DNA of 46,425 nucleotides from Burkholderiales bacterium (GTDB lineage: Bacteria > Pseudomonadota > Gammaproteobacteria > Burkholderiales > Burkholderiaceae_C), in assembly GCA_026932425.1 (NCBI GenBank), contig JAIXKN010000061.1, positions 1 to 46,425 on the forward strand, in the 5' to 3' direction. A model generated the notes under the pieces. It saw nothing but the letters and a program-made list of their open reading frames with translations, was not told where the DNA came from and ran no database searches. Below are positions 8,054 through 16,211 of this stretch, in pieces (the stretch's first letter is position 1; each line of letters begins with the position of its first letter). The position numbers and the translations under genes were made by a program.

Positions 8054-9417
8054 AGCACATGAACAAGGACGAGCTCAAGGCCGCCAATGCCCGGTACCTC
8101 TGGCACCCGATGGCGCATCCGCAGGGCATGCGCGACCATCCGCCGGACATCATCGCGCGCGGCGAGGGCAGCTGGATCTGGGACATCGACGGCCACAAGA
8201 TGGTCGACGGCGTCGGCGGCCTCTGGAGCGCCAACCTCGGCTTCGGACGCCGCGAGATCCGCGACGCGATCGTCGAGCAGCTCGACGAGCTCGCCTTCTA
8301 CAACACCTTCCGCGGCACCACGCACCCGCGCGCGATCGAGCTCTCGGCGCGGCTCGTGAAGCTGATGGCGCCCGACGACGTCGCCGCGGTCTTCTTCAGC
8401 AATGGCGGCTCGGACGCGGTCGAGGGCGCGCTCAAGCTCGCGCGCCAGTACTGGAAGCTGCAGGGGCAGGCCGATCGCGTCAAGTTCATCGCGCTGCGCC
8501 AGGGCTACCACGGCGTGCACTTCGGCGGCGCCAGCGTCAACGGCAACACCAACTTCCGCCGCGCCTACGAGCCGCTGCTGCCGGGCTGCTTCCACATCGA
8601 CTCGCCCTGGCTGTACCGCAATCCCTACACGGATGACCCGATGCGCCTGGGCGAGATCTGCGCCGAGCTGCTCGACCGCGAGATCAGCTTCCAGGGGCCC
8701 GACACCGTGGCGGCGTTCATCGCCGAGCCGGTGCAGGGCGCGGGCGGCGTGATCGTCCCGCCGCCCAACTTCTGGCCGCTCGTGCGCAAGGTCTGCGACA
8801 AGCACGGCGTGCTGCTGATCGCCGACGAAGTCGTGACCGGCTTCGGCCGCACCGGCCACTGGTTCGGCACGCGCATGTGGGGCGTCAAGGCCGACCTCTG
8901 GTGCCTGGCCAAGGGCATCTCGTCGGGCTACATCCCGCTGGGCGCAACGGCGGTCGGCTCGCGCGTCGCCGAGGGCTTCATGAAGGGGGACGCGACGCTC
9001 GGCTCGGTCGGCCACGGCTACACCTACAGCGGCCACCCGGTGGCCGCGGCGGCGAGCTTGGCGACCCTGGACATCCTCGAGCGCGAGGACGTGGTCGGCA
9101 ACGCCGCGCGCCAGGGCGAGCACCTGATGGCGCGGCTGCGCGACATCGCCTCGCGCTCGCGCCTGATCGGCGACGTGCGCGGCGTCGGCCTGATGGTCTG
9201 CCTGGAACTCGTCGCCGACCAGGGCAGGAAGACGCCGCTGCCGCGCGGCGCCAAGGAGGTCGCCGCGGTCGCGCGCAGCGCCTACCGCCGCGGCGCGATG
9301 ATCCGCACCTCGGGCTCGAACATCATCATGTCGCCGGCGCTCACGATCAACCGCGAGGAAATCGACGTGCTCTGCGACGCGCTGGACGGCGCCTTCGCCG
9401 AAGTCGAAGGGCGCTGA
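8050..9417 (+). CDS. Class III PLP-dependent aminotransferase (omega-aminotransferase type)
   Basis: The product is 455 residues. It has the class III fold signatures WHPMAHP, the PLP phosphate-binding FFSNGGSDAVEGALKLAR, the D in LIADEVVTGFGRTG that contacts the pyridine nitrogen, and the Schiff-base lysine K288 in CLAKGISSGYIPLGA. Such enzymes move an amino group from an omega-amino acid, diamine or amine to pyruvate or a 2-oxo acid. The pattern is close to the beta-alanine/pyruvate or taurine/pyruvate group. The start at 8050 overlaps the HAD stop (ATGA); a second in-frame ATG at 8059 would shorten it by three residues. An aldehyde product would fit the aldehyde dehydrogenase at 5937. Confidence 0.9.
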   Translation: MKHMNKDELKAANARYLWHPMAHPQGMRDHPPDIIARGEGSWIWDIDGHKMVDGVGGLWSANLGFGRREIRDAIVEQLDELAFYNTFRGTTHPRAIELSARLVKLMAPDDVAAVFFSNGGSDAVEGALKLARQYWKLQGQADRVKFIALRQGYHGVHFGGASVNGNTNFRRAYEPLLPGCFHIDSPWLYRNPYTDDPMRLGEICAELLDREISFQGPDTVAAFIAEPVQGAGGVIVPPPNFWPLVRKVCDKHGVLLIADEVVTGFGRTGHWFGTRMWGVKADLWCLAKGISSGYIPLGATAVGSRVAEGFMKGDATLGSVGHGYTYSGHPVAAAASLATLDILEREDVVGNAARQGEHLMARLRDIASRSRLIGDVRGVGLMVCLELVADQGRKTPLPRGAKEVAAVARSAYRRGAMIRTSGSNIIMSPALTINREEIDVLCDALDGAFAEVEGR

Positions 9418-9423
9418 AAAGCG

Positions 9424-10809
9424 ATGGCGGCACTCGACCCGCAGGCCCTGCACGCGGCGCTGGCGCGCGAGCAGGCGCGCTTTGCCGACACGCATCCGCG
9501 CTCGCGCGAGGCCTTCGCCGCCGGACAGGCGCATTACCTCTACGGCGCGCCTTCGCACTGGATGCGGCGCTGGGCCGGCGGCTTCCCGCTCGTCGTCGCT
9601 TCGGCCCAGGGCGCGCGGGTGCGCTGTGCCGACGGCCTCGACTACGCCGACTTCTGCCTTGGCGACTCCGGCGGCATGTGCGGGCACGGCCACCCGGCGA
9701 TCACGCGCGCCGTGTCCGAGCAGCTCGCGCACGGCGCGACGCTGATGCTGCCCACCGAGGCCGCGGCCTCGGTCGGCGAGGAGCTCACCCGCCGCTTCGG
9801 CCTGCCGTACTGGGGCTTCACGACCTCGGCCAGCGACGCCAACCGCGCGGTGATCCGCATCGCGCGCATGATCACCGGGCGGCCGAAGGTGCTGGTCTTC
9901 GACGGCTGCTATCACGGCTCGGTGGAGGAAGCGCATGTCGCGCTCGATGCAGAGGGCCGGGTCGTGCTGAGGAACGGCATCCACGCGAACGCCGTGGACC
10001 ATGCACGCGTCTCGGCGGTCGTGCCCTACAACGACGTGCCCGCGCTGCGCCAGGCGCTGGCCGCGCAGGACGTGGCCTGCGTGCTCGCCGAGCCCTTCAT
10101 GACCAACTTCGGCATGTTCGAGCCGCAGCCGGGCTTCCTCGACGCGCTGCGGCAGGCCACGCGCGAGACCGGCACGCTGCTGGTCTTTGATGAGACGCAC
10201 ACCTTCTCGAGCGGCCCGGGCGGCGTCACCGGGCGCGACCACCTCGACCCCGACTTCTTCGTCGTCGGCAAGTCGGTCGGCGGCGGCATTCCGGTGGGCC
10301 TCTACGGCGCCAGCCAGGCGGTGGCCGAGCGGCTGTGGCAGCAGGTGCCCAAGGTCAACCCGGCCGAGGTGCGGCAGAGTGCGCACCTGGGCTTCGGCGG
10401 CACGCTGGCCGGCAGCGCGCTGCAGGTGGCCGCGGTGCGCGCCGTGCTCTCCGAGGTGCTGACGGCGCCGGCCTTCGCGCACATGACGCGGCTGGCCAGG
10501 GACCTGGCCGAAGCCTCGCGCGCGGTGATCGCCGAGCACGGCCTGCCCTGGTGCGTCGTCGACCTCGGCGCGCGGATGGAAACGATGTTCGTTCCCGAGC
10601 CGCCGCGCAACGCCGCCGAGTTTCGAAAGAGTCGCGACGACGTGCTGGAGGCGCTGCTGCATGTCTACTTCATGAACCGCGGCGTGCTGATCACGCCGTT
10701 TCACTGCATGCTGCTGATGTGCCCGGCGACGACCGAGGCCGACACCGCGCGCTGGCTGCAGGTGCTGCGCGAGTTCTGCGCCGAATTCGCGGGCGACGCT
10801 TCGCGATGA
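9424..10809 (+). CDS. Class III aminotransferase of the glutamate-1-semialdehyde aminomutase-like group
   Basis: The product is 461 residues. It resembles the HemL-like branch of class III aminotransferases: YGAPSHWMRRW, GDSGGMCGHGHPAI, TSASDANRAVIRIAR, VFDGCYHGS, VFDETHTFSSGPGG and the PLP lysine K283 in VVGKSVGGGIPVG. It is not the haem-pathway enzyme, since it lacks the family's N-terminal pattern and sits in a catabolic operon. It may be a transaminase or an aminomutase acting on a different substrate from its neighbour. It starts six bases after the previous stop and overlaps the SDR start by four bases. Two divergent class III enzymes side by side suggest two amino groups or two positions of one substrate. 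Confidence 0.85.
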   Translation: MAALDPQALHAALAREQARFADTHPRSREAFAAGQAHYLYGAPSHWMRRWAGGFPLVVASAQGARVRCADGLDYADFCLGDSGGMCGHGHPAITRAVSEQLAHGATLMLPTEAAASVGEELTRRFGLPYWGFTTSASDANRAVIRIARMITGRPKVLVFDGCYHGSVEEAHVALDAEGRVVLRNGIHANAVDHARVSAVVPYNDVPALRQALAAQDVACVLAEPFMTNFGMFEPQPGFLDALRQATRETGTLLVFDETHTFSSGPGGVTGRDHLDPDFFVVGKSVGGGIPVGLYGASQAVAERLWQQVPKVNPAEVRQSAHLGFGGTLAGSALQVAAVRAVLSEVLTAPAFAHMTRLARDLAEASRAVIAEHGLPWCVVDLGARMETMFVPEPPRNAAEFRKSRDDVLEALLHVYFMNRGVLITPFHCMLLMCPATTEADTARWLQVLREFCAEFAGDASR

Positions 10810-11600
10810 ACGCGTTTCGCCTCGACGGCCAGGCGGCCCTGGTCACCGGAGCCGGCCGCGGCATCGGTGCGGCGATCGCCACGCGCCTGGCCGAGGCGGG
10901 TGCGGCGGTGATGCTCGCCAACCGCTCGCTGGACGCGGCCGAGGAACTCGCCGCTGCGCTGCGCGCCCGCGGCCTGCGCGCGCAGGCGATCCCCTTCACC
11001 GCCGACGAGGCCGGCTGCCGCGCCGCGGTGGTGAAGACGGTGGAGGCCTTCGGCGGCCTGCAGGTGCTGGTGCACAACGCGGGCGGCTGCCCCTGGGCGA
11101 GCCTGGACGCGCTGGACGCCGCGACGCTGCGGCAGACGCTTGCGCTCAACCTCGAGAGTTGCTTCTGGCTCACGCAGGCCGCGCTGCCGGCGCTCTGCGA
11201 GCAGGGCGGGCGCATCGTCGTCACCTCCTCGGTCACCGGGCCGCGCGTGGCCATGCTCGACTCGTCGCATTACGCCGCGGCCAAGGCGGGCGTCAACGGC
11301 TTCATCCGCTCGGCGGCGCTCGAGCTCGCGCCGCGGGGCATCACCGTCAACGGCGTCGAGCCCGGCTTCGTCGCGAAGGACCGGGGCCGGCTGAGCCAGC
11401 CGCAGAACAAGGCGGCTCTCGAACGCGAGATCCCGCTCGGGCACGCGGGCGCGCCAGACGACATCGCCTATGCGGCGCTCTACCTGGCCAGCGACGAGGC
11501 GCGCTGGGTGACCGGGCAGACGATCGTCGTCGACGGCGGCATGACGCTGCCCGAATCCGGGCAGGTGATGGACGAACTGAACCAGCGGAGGCCGCGATGA
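10806..11600 (+). CDS. Short-chain dehydrogenase/reductase (SDR)
   Basis: The product is 264 residues. It has the classical SDR set: the NAD(P)-binding TGAGRGIG near the N-terminus, HNAGG, NLES, the catalytic Ser in VTSSVTG, the YxxxK pair in SHYAAAKAG, and the C-terminal VTGQTIVVDGG. It would oxidise a hydroxyl to a ketone or reduce the reverse. The residues after the glycine-rich loop do not settle NAD versus NADP. Start and stop both overlap neighbours by ATGA, so it belongs to the 5937-13605 operon. Confidence 0.88.
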   Translation: MNAFRLDGQAALVTGAGRGIGAAIATRLAEAGAAVMLANRSLDAAEELAAALRARGLRAQAIPFTADEAGCRAAVVKTVEAFGGLQVLVHNAGGCPWASLDALDAATLRQTLALNLESCFWLTQAALPALCEQGGRIVVTSSVTGPRVAMLDSSHYAAAKAGVNGFIRSAALELAPRGITVNGVEPGFVAKDRGRLSQPQNKAALEREIPLGHAGAPDDIAYAALYLASDEARWVTGQTIVVDGGMTLPESGQVMDELNQRRPR

Positions 11601-12841
11601 GCCCGGGGATCCTGATCGTCGGCACCGCCGACACCAAGGCCGACGAACTGCTCTTCATGAAGCAGTGCGTGGAGGAGGGCGGCGGTCGTGCCGCGATCAT
11701 GGACGTGGGCGTGCTGGGCAAGCCGCGCTTCGCGCCGGAGTTCCCGAACACCGAGGTTGCCGCCGCAGCGGGGACGACGATCGAGGCCATCGCCGCGCTC
11801 GGCGACGAGAACGCGGCGATGACGAAGATGGCCGAGGGCGCGGTGGCGCTGGCGCTGCGGCTCTACCGCGAGGGGCAGATGCACGGGCTGCTGGCCCTGG
11901 GCGGCTCGATGGGCACCGACCTCGCGCTCGACGTCACGATGGCGCTGCCGCTCGGGATGCCCAAGTTCGTCGTCTCGACGGTCTCGTACTCGCACCTGAT
12001 CCCGCCCGATCGCATCGCGCCGGACCTGATGATGATCCTCTGGGCCGGCGGGCTCTATGGCTTGAACGGCATCTGCCGCTCGATCCTCTCGCAGGCGGCC
12101 GGTGCGGTGCTCGGTGCCTGCCGCGCGGTCAAGCCTGTGCCCAAGGACCGGCCGATGGTGGCGATCAGCTCGCTCGGGTCGAGCAACCTCAAGTACATGA
12201 TCCGCCTGAAGCCCGCGCTCGAGGAGCGCGGCTACGAGGTCGGCGTCTTCCACAGCACCGGCATGGGCGGGCAGGCGATCGAGTCGCTGGCAGCGCAGGG
12301 GCGGCTGGCCGCGGTGCTGGACCTGTGCCTGCAGGAGGTCGGCAACGAGGTGCACGGCTCGGTCGTCACCTCGGGCCCGACGCGGCTGGAGGCAGCGGGC
12401 CGGCGCGGCATCCCGCAGATCGTCGCCCCCGGCGCGCTCGACATGATCGACATGCAGACCTGGAAGCCGGTGCCGGCGACCTACGCCGGGCGCCCCTACC
12501 ACGCGCACAACCGCCTCATCGCCTCGGTCTCGATGACCCCCGAGGAACGCGAGAAGGCCGCGCGCGTGGTCGGCGAGAAGCTCGCGCGCGCCAGGGGCCC
12601 GGTCGCTTTCCTCCTGCCGCGCGAGGGCATCCAGGGCTGGGACCGTGAGGGCGAGCCGCTGCACGATCCGAAGGGCCTGAAGGCGCTGCAGGAGGCGCTG
12701 CGACGAGCGGTGCGCCCGCCGGTGCAGCTGATCGAGATCGACGGGCACATCAACGACCCGGTGTTCTCGGACGCCGTGCTCGCGCTCTTCGACCGCTGGG
12801 TCGTCGAGGGTCACATCCCGCCGGGCCGGAGCGCCGCTTGA
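11597..12841 (+). CDS. Tm-1-like / UPF0261 ATP-binding protein
   Basis: The product is 414 residues. It matches the UPF0261/Tm-1-like family: ILIVGTADTKADEL at the start, DVGVLG, a central LALGGSMGTDLA and FVVSTVSYS, then the second half with ISSLGSSNLKYM, GYEVGVFHSTGMGG and a long VTSGPTRLEAA segment. The plant homologue Tm-1 binds viral replication protein through its N-terminal domain; the bacterial members have no firmly assigned reaction. Here it sits between two SDR genes in a catabolic operon (ATGA at the start, TTGA at the end), which suggests a metabolic role such as a lyase or hydrolase step. That role is inference. Confidence 0.85.
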   Translation: MSPGILIVGTADTKADELLFMKQCVEEGGGRAAIMDVGVLGKPRFAPEFPNTEVAAAAGTTIEAIAALGDENAAMTKMAEGAVALALRLYREGQMHGLLALGGSMGTDLALDVTMALPLGMPKFVVSTVSYSHLIPPDRIAPDLMMILWAGGLYGLNGICRSILSQAAGAVLGACRAVKPVPKDRPMVAISSLGSSNLKYMIRLKPALEERGYEVGVFHSTGMGGQAIESLAAQGRLAAVLDLCLQEVGNEVHGSVVTSGPTRLEAAGRRGIPQIVAPGALDMIDMQTWKPVPATYAGRPYHAHNRLIASVSMTPEEREKAARVVGEKLARARGPVAFLLPREGIQGWDREGEPLHDPKGLKALQEALRRAVRPPVQLIEIDGHINDPVFSDAVLALFDRWVVEGHIPPGRSAA

Positions 12842-13605
12842 GCGCGGCGGTCGCCCTCGTCACCGGTGCAGCCAGCGGCATCGGTGCGGCCACGGTCGCG
12901 CGCCTGGCGGCCGAGGGCATGCAGGTGGTCGCCTTCGACCGCAGCGCCGCTGCCGCGGCAGGGCGCGTCAGCGTCGTCGTCGGCGACGTCACGCGCCAGG
13001 GCGACGTCGACGCCGCGATCGCCGCGGTGAAGGGCGCGGCGGGCCCATCCGGCGCGCTGAAAGTCGTCGTCAACGCGGCGGGCGTCGTCGCCGCCGATGA
13101 CCCGGAGAACGTCGAGGACGCGACCTGGGAGCGGATGCTCGCGGTCAACCTCACCGGGACGATGCGCGTGTGCCGCGCGGCGATTCCCCTGCTGCGCGCA
13201 GCCGGCGGCGGCGCGATCGTCAACGTCGCGTCGGTCGCGGCGTTCAACTCGACGCCGGGCAGCGCCAGCTATGCGCCGTCCAAGGCCGCGGTGGTCGCCT
13301 ACACGCGCAACATCGCCTACGTGCACGGCGTCGACGGCATCCGCGCCAACTGCCTGTGCCCGGGCTGGACCGCGACCGCGATGGCCGAGGCCGAGATGCG
13401 CGAGGCCGCCGCCGCCTCGGGCCGCAGCGCGCTGGAGGAGCAGCAGGCGCTCGCGGCCCGCCTGGCGCTGCGGCGCTTCGCGCGACCGGAGGAGATGGCC
13501 GCGTGCATCCGCTTCCTCGCCAGCGACGAGGCTTCCTTCGTCACCGGTGCCGTGCTGGTCGCCGATGGCGGCGGCCGGCTGGCGACGTCGGCGCGCGGGT
13601 TCTGA
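12838..13605 (+). CDS. Short-chain dehydrogenase/reductase (3-hydroxybutyrate dehydrogenase-like)
   Basis: The product is 255 residues, starting with TTG at 12838 that overlaps the previous stop as TTGA. No ATG or GTG lies close enough to include the cofactor loop. The SDR signatures are TGAASGIG, the acidic residue of VVAFDRS that favours NAD, NAAGVV, NVASVAAF for the catalytic Ser, and SYAPSKAAV for Tyr and Lys. VTGAVLVADGGG closes the domain. It is the last gene of the operon that begins at 5937. Behind it the sequence changes character, with an HsdS remnant and island genes. Confidence 0.86.
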   Translation: MSAAVALVTGAASGIGAATVARLAAEGMQVVAFDRSAAAAAGRVSVVVGDVTRQGDVDAAIAAVKGAAGPSGALKVVVNAAGVVAADDPENVEDATWERMLAVNLTGTMRVCRAAIPLLRAAGGGAIVNVASVAAFNSTPGSASYAPSKAAVVAYTRNIAYVHGVDGIRANCLCPGWTATAMAEAEMREAAAASGRSALEEQQALAARLALRRFARPEEMAACIRFLASDEASFVTGAVLVADGGGRLATSARGF

Positions 13606-13701
13606 GCGCTGAAGCGTCCGCCGAAACAACATTGCGCGAGGTCACGGTCGCCAAGCGCAGGCGCGTCAGACCTCCGCAAGGCCCTCTCACGTCGACCCTG
13701 A

Positions 13702-13860
13702 GGGCGTTTGAAACTACGATGTGTCCACTATGACCGTATCGTCGCAGCGAAGCAGGTGGCACGGAGCCTCGCTGCCCTACGCGATACGCTGCTGCCCAAG
13801 CTCATCTCGGGCGAGCTTCGAGTCAACGGTGCCGAGAAGATCATCGAGGTGAACACATGA
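13702..13860 (+). pseudogene. hsdS: Type I restriction-modification specificity subunit (HsdS), 3' remnant
   Basis: The frame is open from after a TGA at 13699-13701 to the TGA at 13858-13860. It encodes [19 protein letters not shown] followed by ELRV, the hallmark C-terminal end of HsdS subunits (the conserved helix before the terminus). Everything upstream, including both target-recognition domains, is missing, so it cannot work. Its stop overlaps the ATG of the next gene (ATGA), which indicates that the ATPase pair was once part of, or transferred with, a type I restriction-modification locus. Confidence 0.75.
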
Positions 13861-15095
13861 AGACGAAGCGACCCAGGGGCACTCCCGGTCGGGCCCGGAT
13901 CGAGTATCTGAAGGTGCAGAACTTCCGCGTGCTGCGCGAACTCGAGTTCAAGGACCTGACACCGCTCACGGTGCTGCTGGGGCCGAACGGCAGCGGCAAG
14001 TCGACCGTGTTCGATGTCTTCGCCTTTCTCGCGGAGTGCTTCGAGCTGGGGCTGCGCCGTGCCTGGGACAAGCGCGGTCGAGCGAAGGAGCTGAGGACGC
14101 GCGGCAGCGATGGCCCGGTGACCATCGAAATCAAGTATCGCGAGCCCGGTTTCCCGCTGATCACGTACCACTTGGCGGTCGACGAGAGAGCCGGTGGCCC
14201 GGTCGTTGCGGAGGAGTGGCTGCAATGGCGGCGGGGCAGCAGCGGCAAGCCGTTTCGCTTCCTGGACTATCGCGAAGGCAGGGGCAGGGCAGTCAGCGGC
14301 GAGCTGCCCGACGAGCGCGATACGCGCATTGACGTGCCGCTGAAGTCGGCCGACCTGCTGGCGGTGAATGCGCTGGGTCAATTCGCCGAGCACCCGCGCG
14401 TGGCGGCGCTGCGCGACTTCATCACCGGGTGGTACGTGTCTTACCTCTCGGCCGACAGCGCCCGCGGCCAGCCCGAGGCCGGTCCGCAGGAACGCATGAC
14501 CCGCAGCGGCGACAACCTGGCCAATGTGATCCAGTACCTTGCCGAGCAGCATGGCCACCACCTGGAGCAGATCTTCGACGTCCTGCGCCGCCGCGTGCCG
14601 CGTATCGAACGCGTGCTCGCCGAGCCGATGCCCGACGGGCGGTTGCTACTGCAGATCAAGGACGCTCCCTTCAGCCACCCGGTGCTCGCGAAGTTCGCCT
14701 CCGACGGCACGCTGAAGATGCTCGCCTACCTGGTTCTCCTTTACGACCCGGCGCCGCCTCCCTTCATCGGCATCGAGGAACCCGAGAACTTCCTGCACCC
14801 GCGCTTGTTGCCGGAGCTTGCGGAGGAGTGCCGCGCGGCCAGCAGTCGCACGCAACTGCTGGTCACGACCCATTCGCCGTTCTTCCTGAACGGGCTGCGG
14901 CCTGAAGAGGTGCGCGTGCTGTGGCGCGACGAACAGGGGTACGCGCAGACGCGGCGGGCCGTCGATTTGCCGGGCGTGACCGAATTCGTCAAACAAGGCG
15001 CCTTGCTGGGCCAGCTCTGGATGGAGGGGCAGCTCGGCGTGGGCGATCCGCTTGTCAACCAGGGTGCACCGAGCCGGCCTCGGGCGAGGCTTTGA
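13857..15095 (+). CDS. AAA family ATPase (RecF/AAA_21-like), candidate defence protein
   Basis: The product is 412 residues. [20 protein letters not shown] leads into the Walker A loop GPNGSGKST (residues 42-50). The Walker B region [13 protein letters not shown] comes near residue 300, and [13 protein letters not shown] near 340 is the switch-like histidine motif. This is the RecF/OLD-like ATPase pattern without a fused nuclease domain. Two bases after it starts a DUF4276-like protein, and ATPase plus DUF4276 pairs are recurrent neighbours in defence islands. The HsdS remnant in front strengthens that reading. The nucleic acid or trigger it senses is unknown. Confidence 0.85.
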   Translation: MKTKRPRGTPGRARIEYLKVQNFRVLRELEFKDLTPLTVLLGPNGSGKSTVFDVFAFLAECFELGLRRAWDKRGRAKELRTRGSDGPVTIEIKYREPGFPLITYHLAVDERAGGPVVAEEWLQWRRGSSGKPFRFLDYREGRGRAVSGELPDERDTRIDVPLKSADLLAVNALGQFAEHPRVAALRDFITGWYVSYLSADSARGQPEAGPQERMTRSGDNLANVIQYLAEQHGHHLEQIFDVLRRRVPRIERVLAEPMPDGRLLLQIKDAPFSHPVLAKFASDGTLKMLAYLVLLYDPAPPPFIGIEEPENFLHPRLLPELAEECRAASSRTQLLVTTHSPFFLNGLRPEEVRVLWRDEQGYAQTRRAVDLPGVTEFVKQGALLGQLWMEGQLGVGDPLVNQGAPSRPRARL

Positions 15096-15097
15096 AG

Positions 15098-15715
15098 ATG
15101 TCGGCCGCGCATTTCGAATTCCTGGTCGAAGAGCCTTCGATGGAGGCATTCCTGCGTGCGCTGTTGCCGCGCCTGCTGCCGCACGATCGAACCTTCGAGA
15201 TCCACCCCTTTCAAGGCAAGAGCGACCTGCTCGGCAAGCTGGAGCAACGTCTGCGCGGCTACGCGGCGTGGCTGCCGTCCGACTGGCGGATCGCCGTCGT
15301 GGTGGACCGGGACGATCAGGATTGCCGCGTGCTCAAGGGCCAGCTGGAGTCGATGGCGCAGCGCGCAGGCCTGCGCACGCGGACGGGCGCGCGAAACGCC
15401 CCGTGGCAGCTCGTCAACCGAATCGCCATCGAAGAGCTGGAGGCCTGGTACTTCGGCGACTGGACTGCGGTGCGCTCGGCGTACCCGCGGGCGGCGGAGA
15501 ACGTGCCGCGTCGACAGGCGCTGCGCGACCCGGACGCGATCGCCGGCGGGACCTGGGAGGCGTTCGAGCGCATCATGCAGGCACGCGGCTACTTCAGGGG
15601 CGGGCTGCTGAAGATCGAAGCCGCTCGAGCGATTGGTGCGCAGGTCGAGCTGGCGCGAAGCTCGTCGCGCAGCTTCCGGGTCTTCTGCGATGCGCTTGTC
15701 GAGGCGTGCGCATGA
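15098..15715 (+). CDS. DUF4276 family protein (TOPRIM-like), partner of the ATPase
   Basis: The product is 205 residues. FEFLVEEPSMEAFL at the start supplies the acidic residues of a TOPRIM-like fold, and VVVDRDDQDC near residue 70 gives the DxD pair. RIAIEELEAWYFGDW and the C-terminal FRVFCDAL complete the DUF4276 pattern. TOPRIM-type partners of such ATPases are thought to be nucleases or effectors (compare OLD and PARIS systems); activity here is inference. The ATG at 15098 has GAGG about 10 bases upstream and lies two bases after the ATPase stop. Confidence 0.8.
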   Translation: MSAAHFEFLVEEPSMEAFLRALLPRLLPHDRTFEIHPFQGKSDLLGKLEQRLRGYAAWLPSDWRIAVVVDRDDQDCRVLKGQLESMAQRAGLRTRTGARNAPWQLVNRIAIEELEAWYFGDWTAVRSAYPRAAENVPRRQALRDPDAIAGGTWEAFERIMQARGYFRGGLLKIEAARAIGAQVELARSSSRSFRVFCDALVEACA

Positions 15716-15910
15716 GTCCTCGGCCTCTGGCGCCAGCAGTCACTGCTTGGTGTCTGCGCGGGCACTGGATGGCAGATCGGGAATGAGCCGAAATGCCATG
15801 GCGTCCCAGGGCGGCCTCAAATCCGAAGTGCAACACCGTGGTTCATGAACCGGTTTTGATGGCTTGTGAGCGCTGGCCGGCGGCTGTGCGAAGACCTCCG
15901 GTGGCGTGCG
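15716..15910. other. Intergenic stretch with possible IS30 terminal end
   Basis: No convincing gene. A sequence reading AAGTGCAACACCG at about 15827-15839 resembles, from memory, the terminal inverted repeat of IS30-type elements, and it lies where the right end of the minus-strand transposase remnant would be expected. The matching left end is not seen. Confidence 0.3.
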
Positions 15911-16075
15911 TCAGCCATGCGTGACGCGGAGCCTGTTGTTGAAGCTCTCGGCGATCGCGTCGAGCTCTTCTTGTGTGTAGACCGAGAGGTCAGCACCCTT
16001 GGGCAGGTACTGGCGCAGCAGCCCGCTGGTGTTCTCGCAAGTGCCGCGCTGCGCGTCGCGCCAGCGCGGCACCAA
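15911..16075 (-). pseudogene. IS30-family transposase C-terminal remnant
   Basis: On the minus strand, the frame ending at the TGA at 15911-15913 reads [20 protein letters not shown] and then [20 protein letters not shown]. This is the characteristic end of IS30 transposases, including the catalytic Glu of the DDE triad in ENT. The N-terminal helix-turn-helix and the first two Asp residues are absent. The usual residues after NNRP are also altered, so it is truncated at both ends. It marks the right side of the island that starts at the HsdS remnant. Confidence 0.8.
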
Positions 16076-16143
16076 GGGAATCAGGGTCGACCCGAGGACG
16101 CGCTCACCAATGGGCCTTCTGAGTGTGGCATTCGGGTAATTCC

Positions 16144-16175
16144 GTTGTCAACGAAACGAGCTGCTCCACTAACAT
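16144..16175 (+). promoter_or_regulatory. Candidate promoter of the ABC importer operon with MarR operator copy 3
   Basis: GTTGTCAACGAAAC at 16144-16157 differs by one base from the copies at 5784 and 5862. The GTTGTCAAC core is palindromic. TTGTCA (16145-16150) could be the -35 and TAACAT (16170-16175) the -10, with a long 19-base spacer. The gene starts at 16212 behind AGGAG at 16201-16205. Confidence 0.55.
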
Positions 16176-16211
16176 CTGAGTGACCCAACCCGCTCGTCCG
16201 AGGAGCATGTC

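Noticed and set aside
7864-10704. 946-codon open frame on the minus strand opposite the aminotransferases
   Set aside because: Same reason: shadow of two class III aminotransferase genes with full active-site motifs.
13857-15715. Assignment of the ATPase pair to PARIS or OLD/Gabija
   Set aside because: PARIS pairs its ATPase with a DUF4435-type protein and OLD nucleases have the TOPRIM fused. Here the partner looks like DUF4276 and is separate.
15712-15786. 24-codon frame overlapping the DUF4276 stop
   Set aside because: ATGA overlap only; no conservation signal or ribosome binding site beyond chance.
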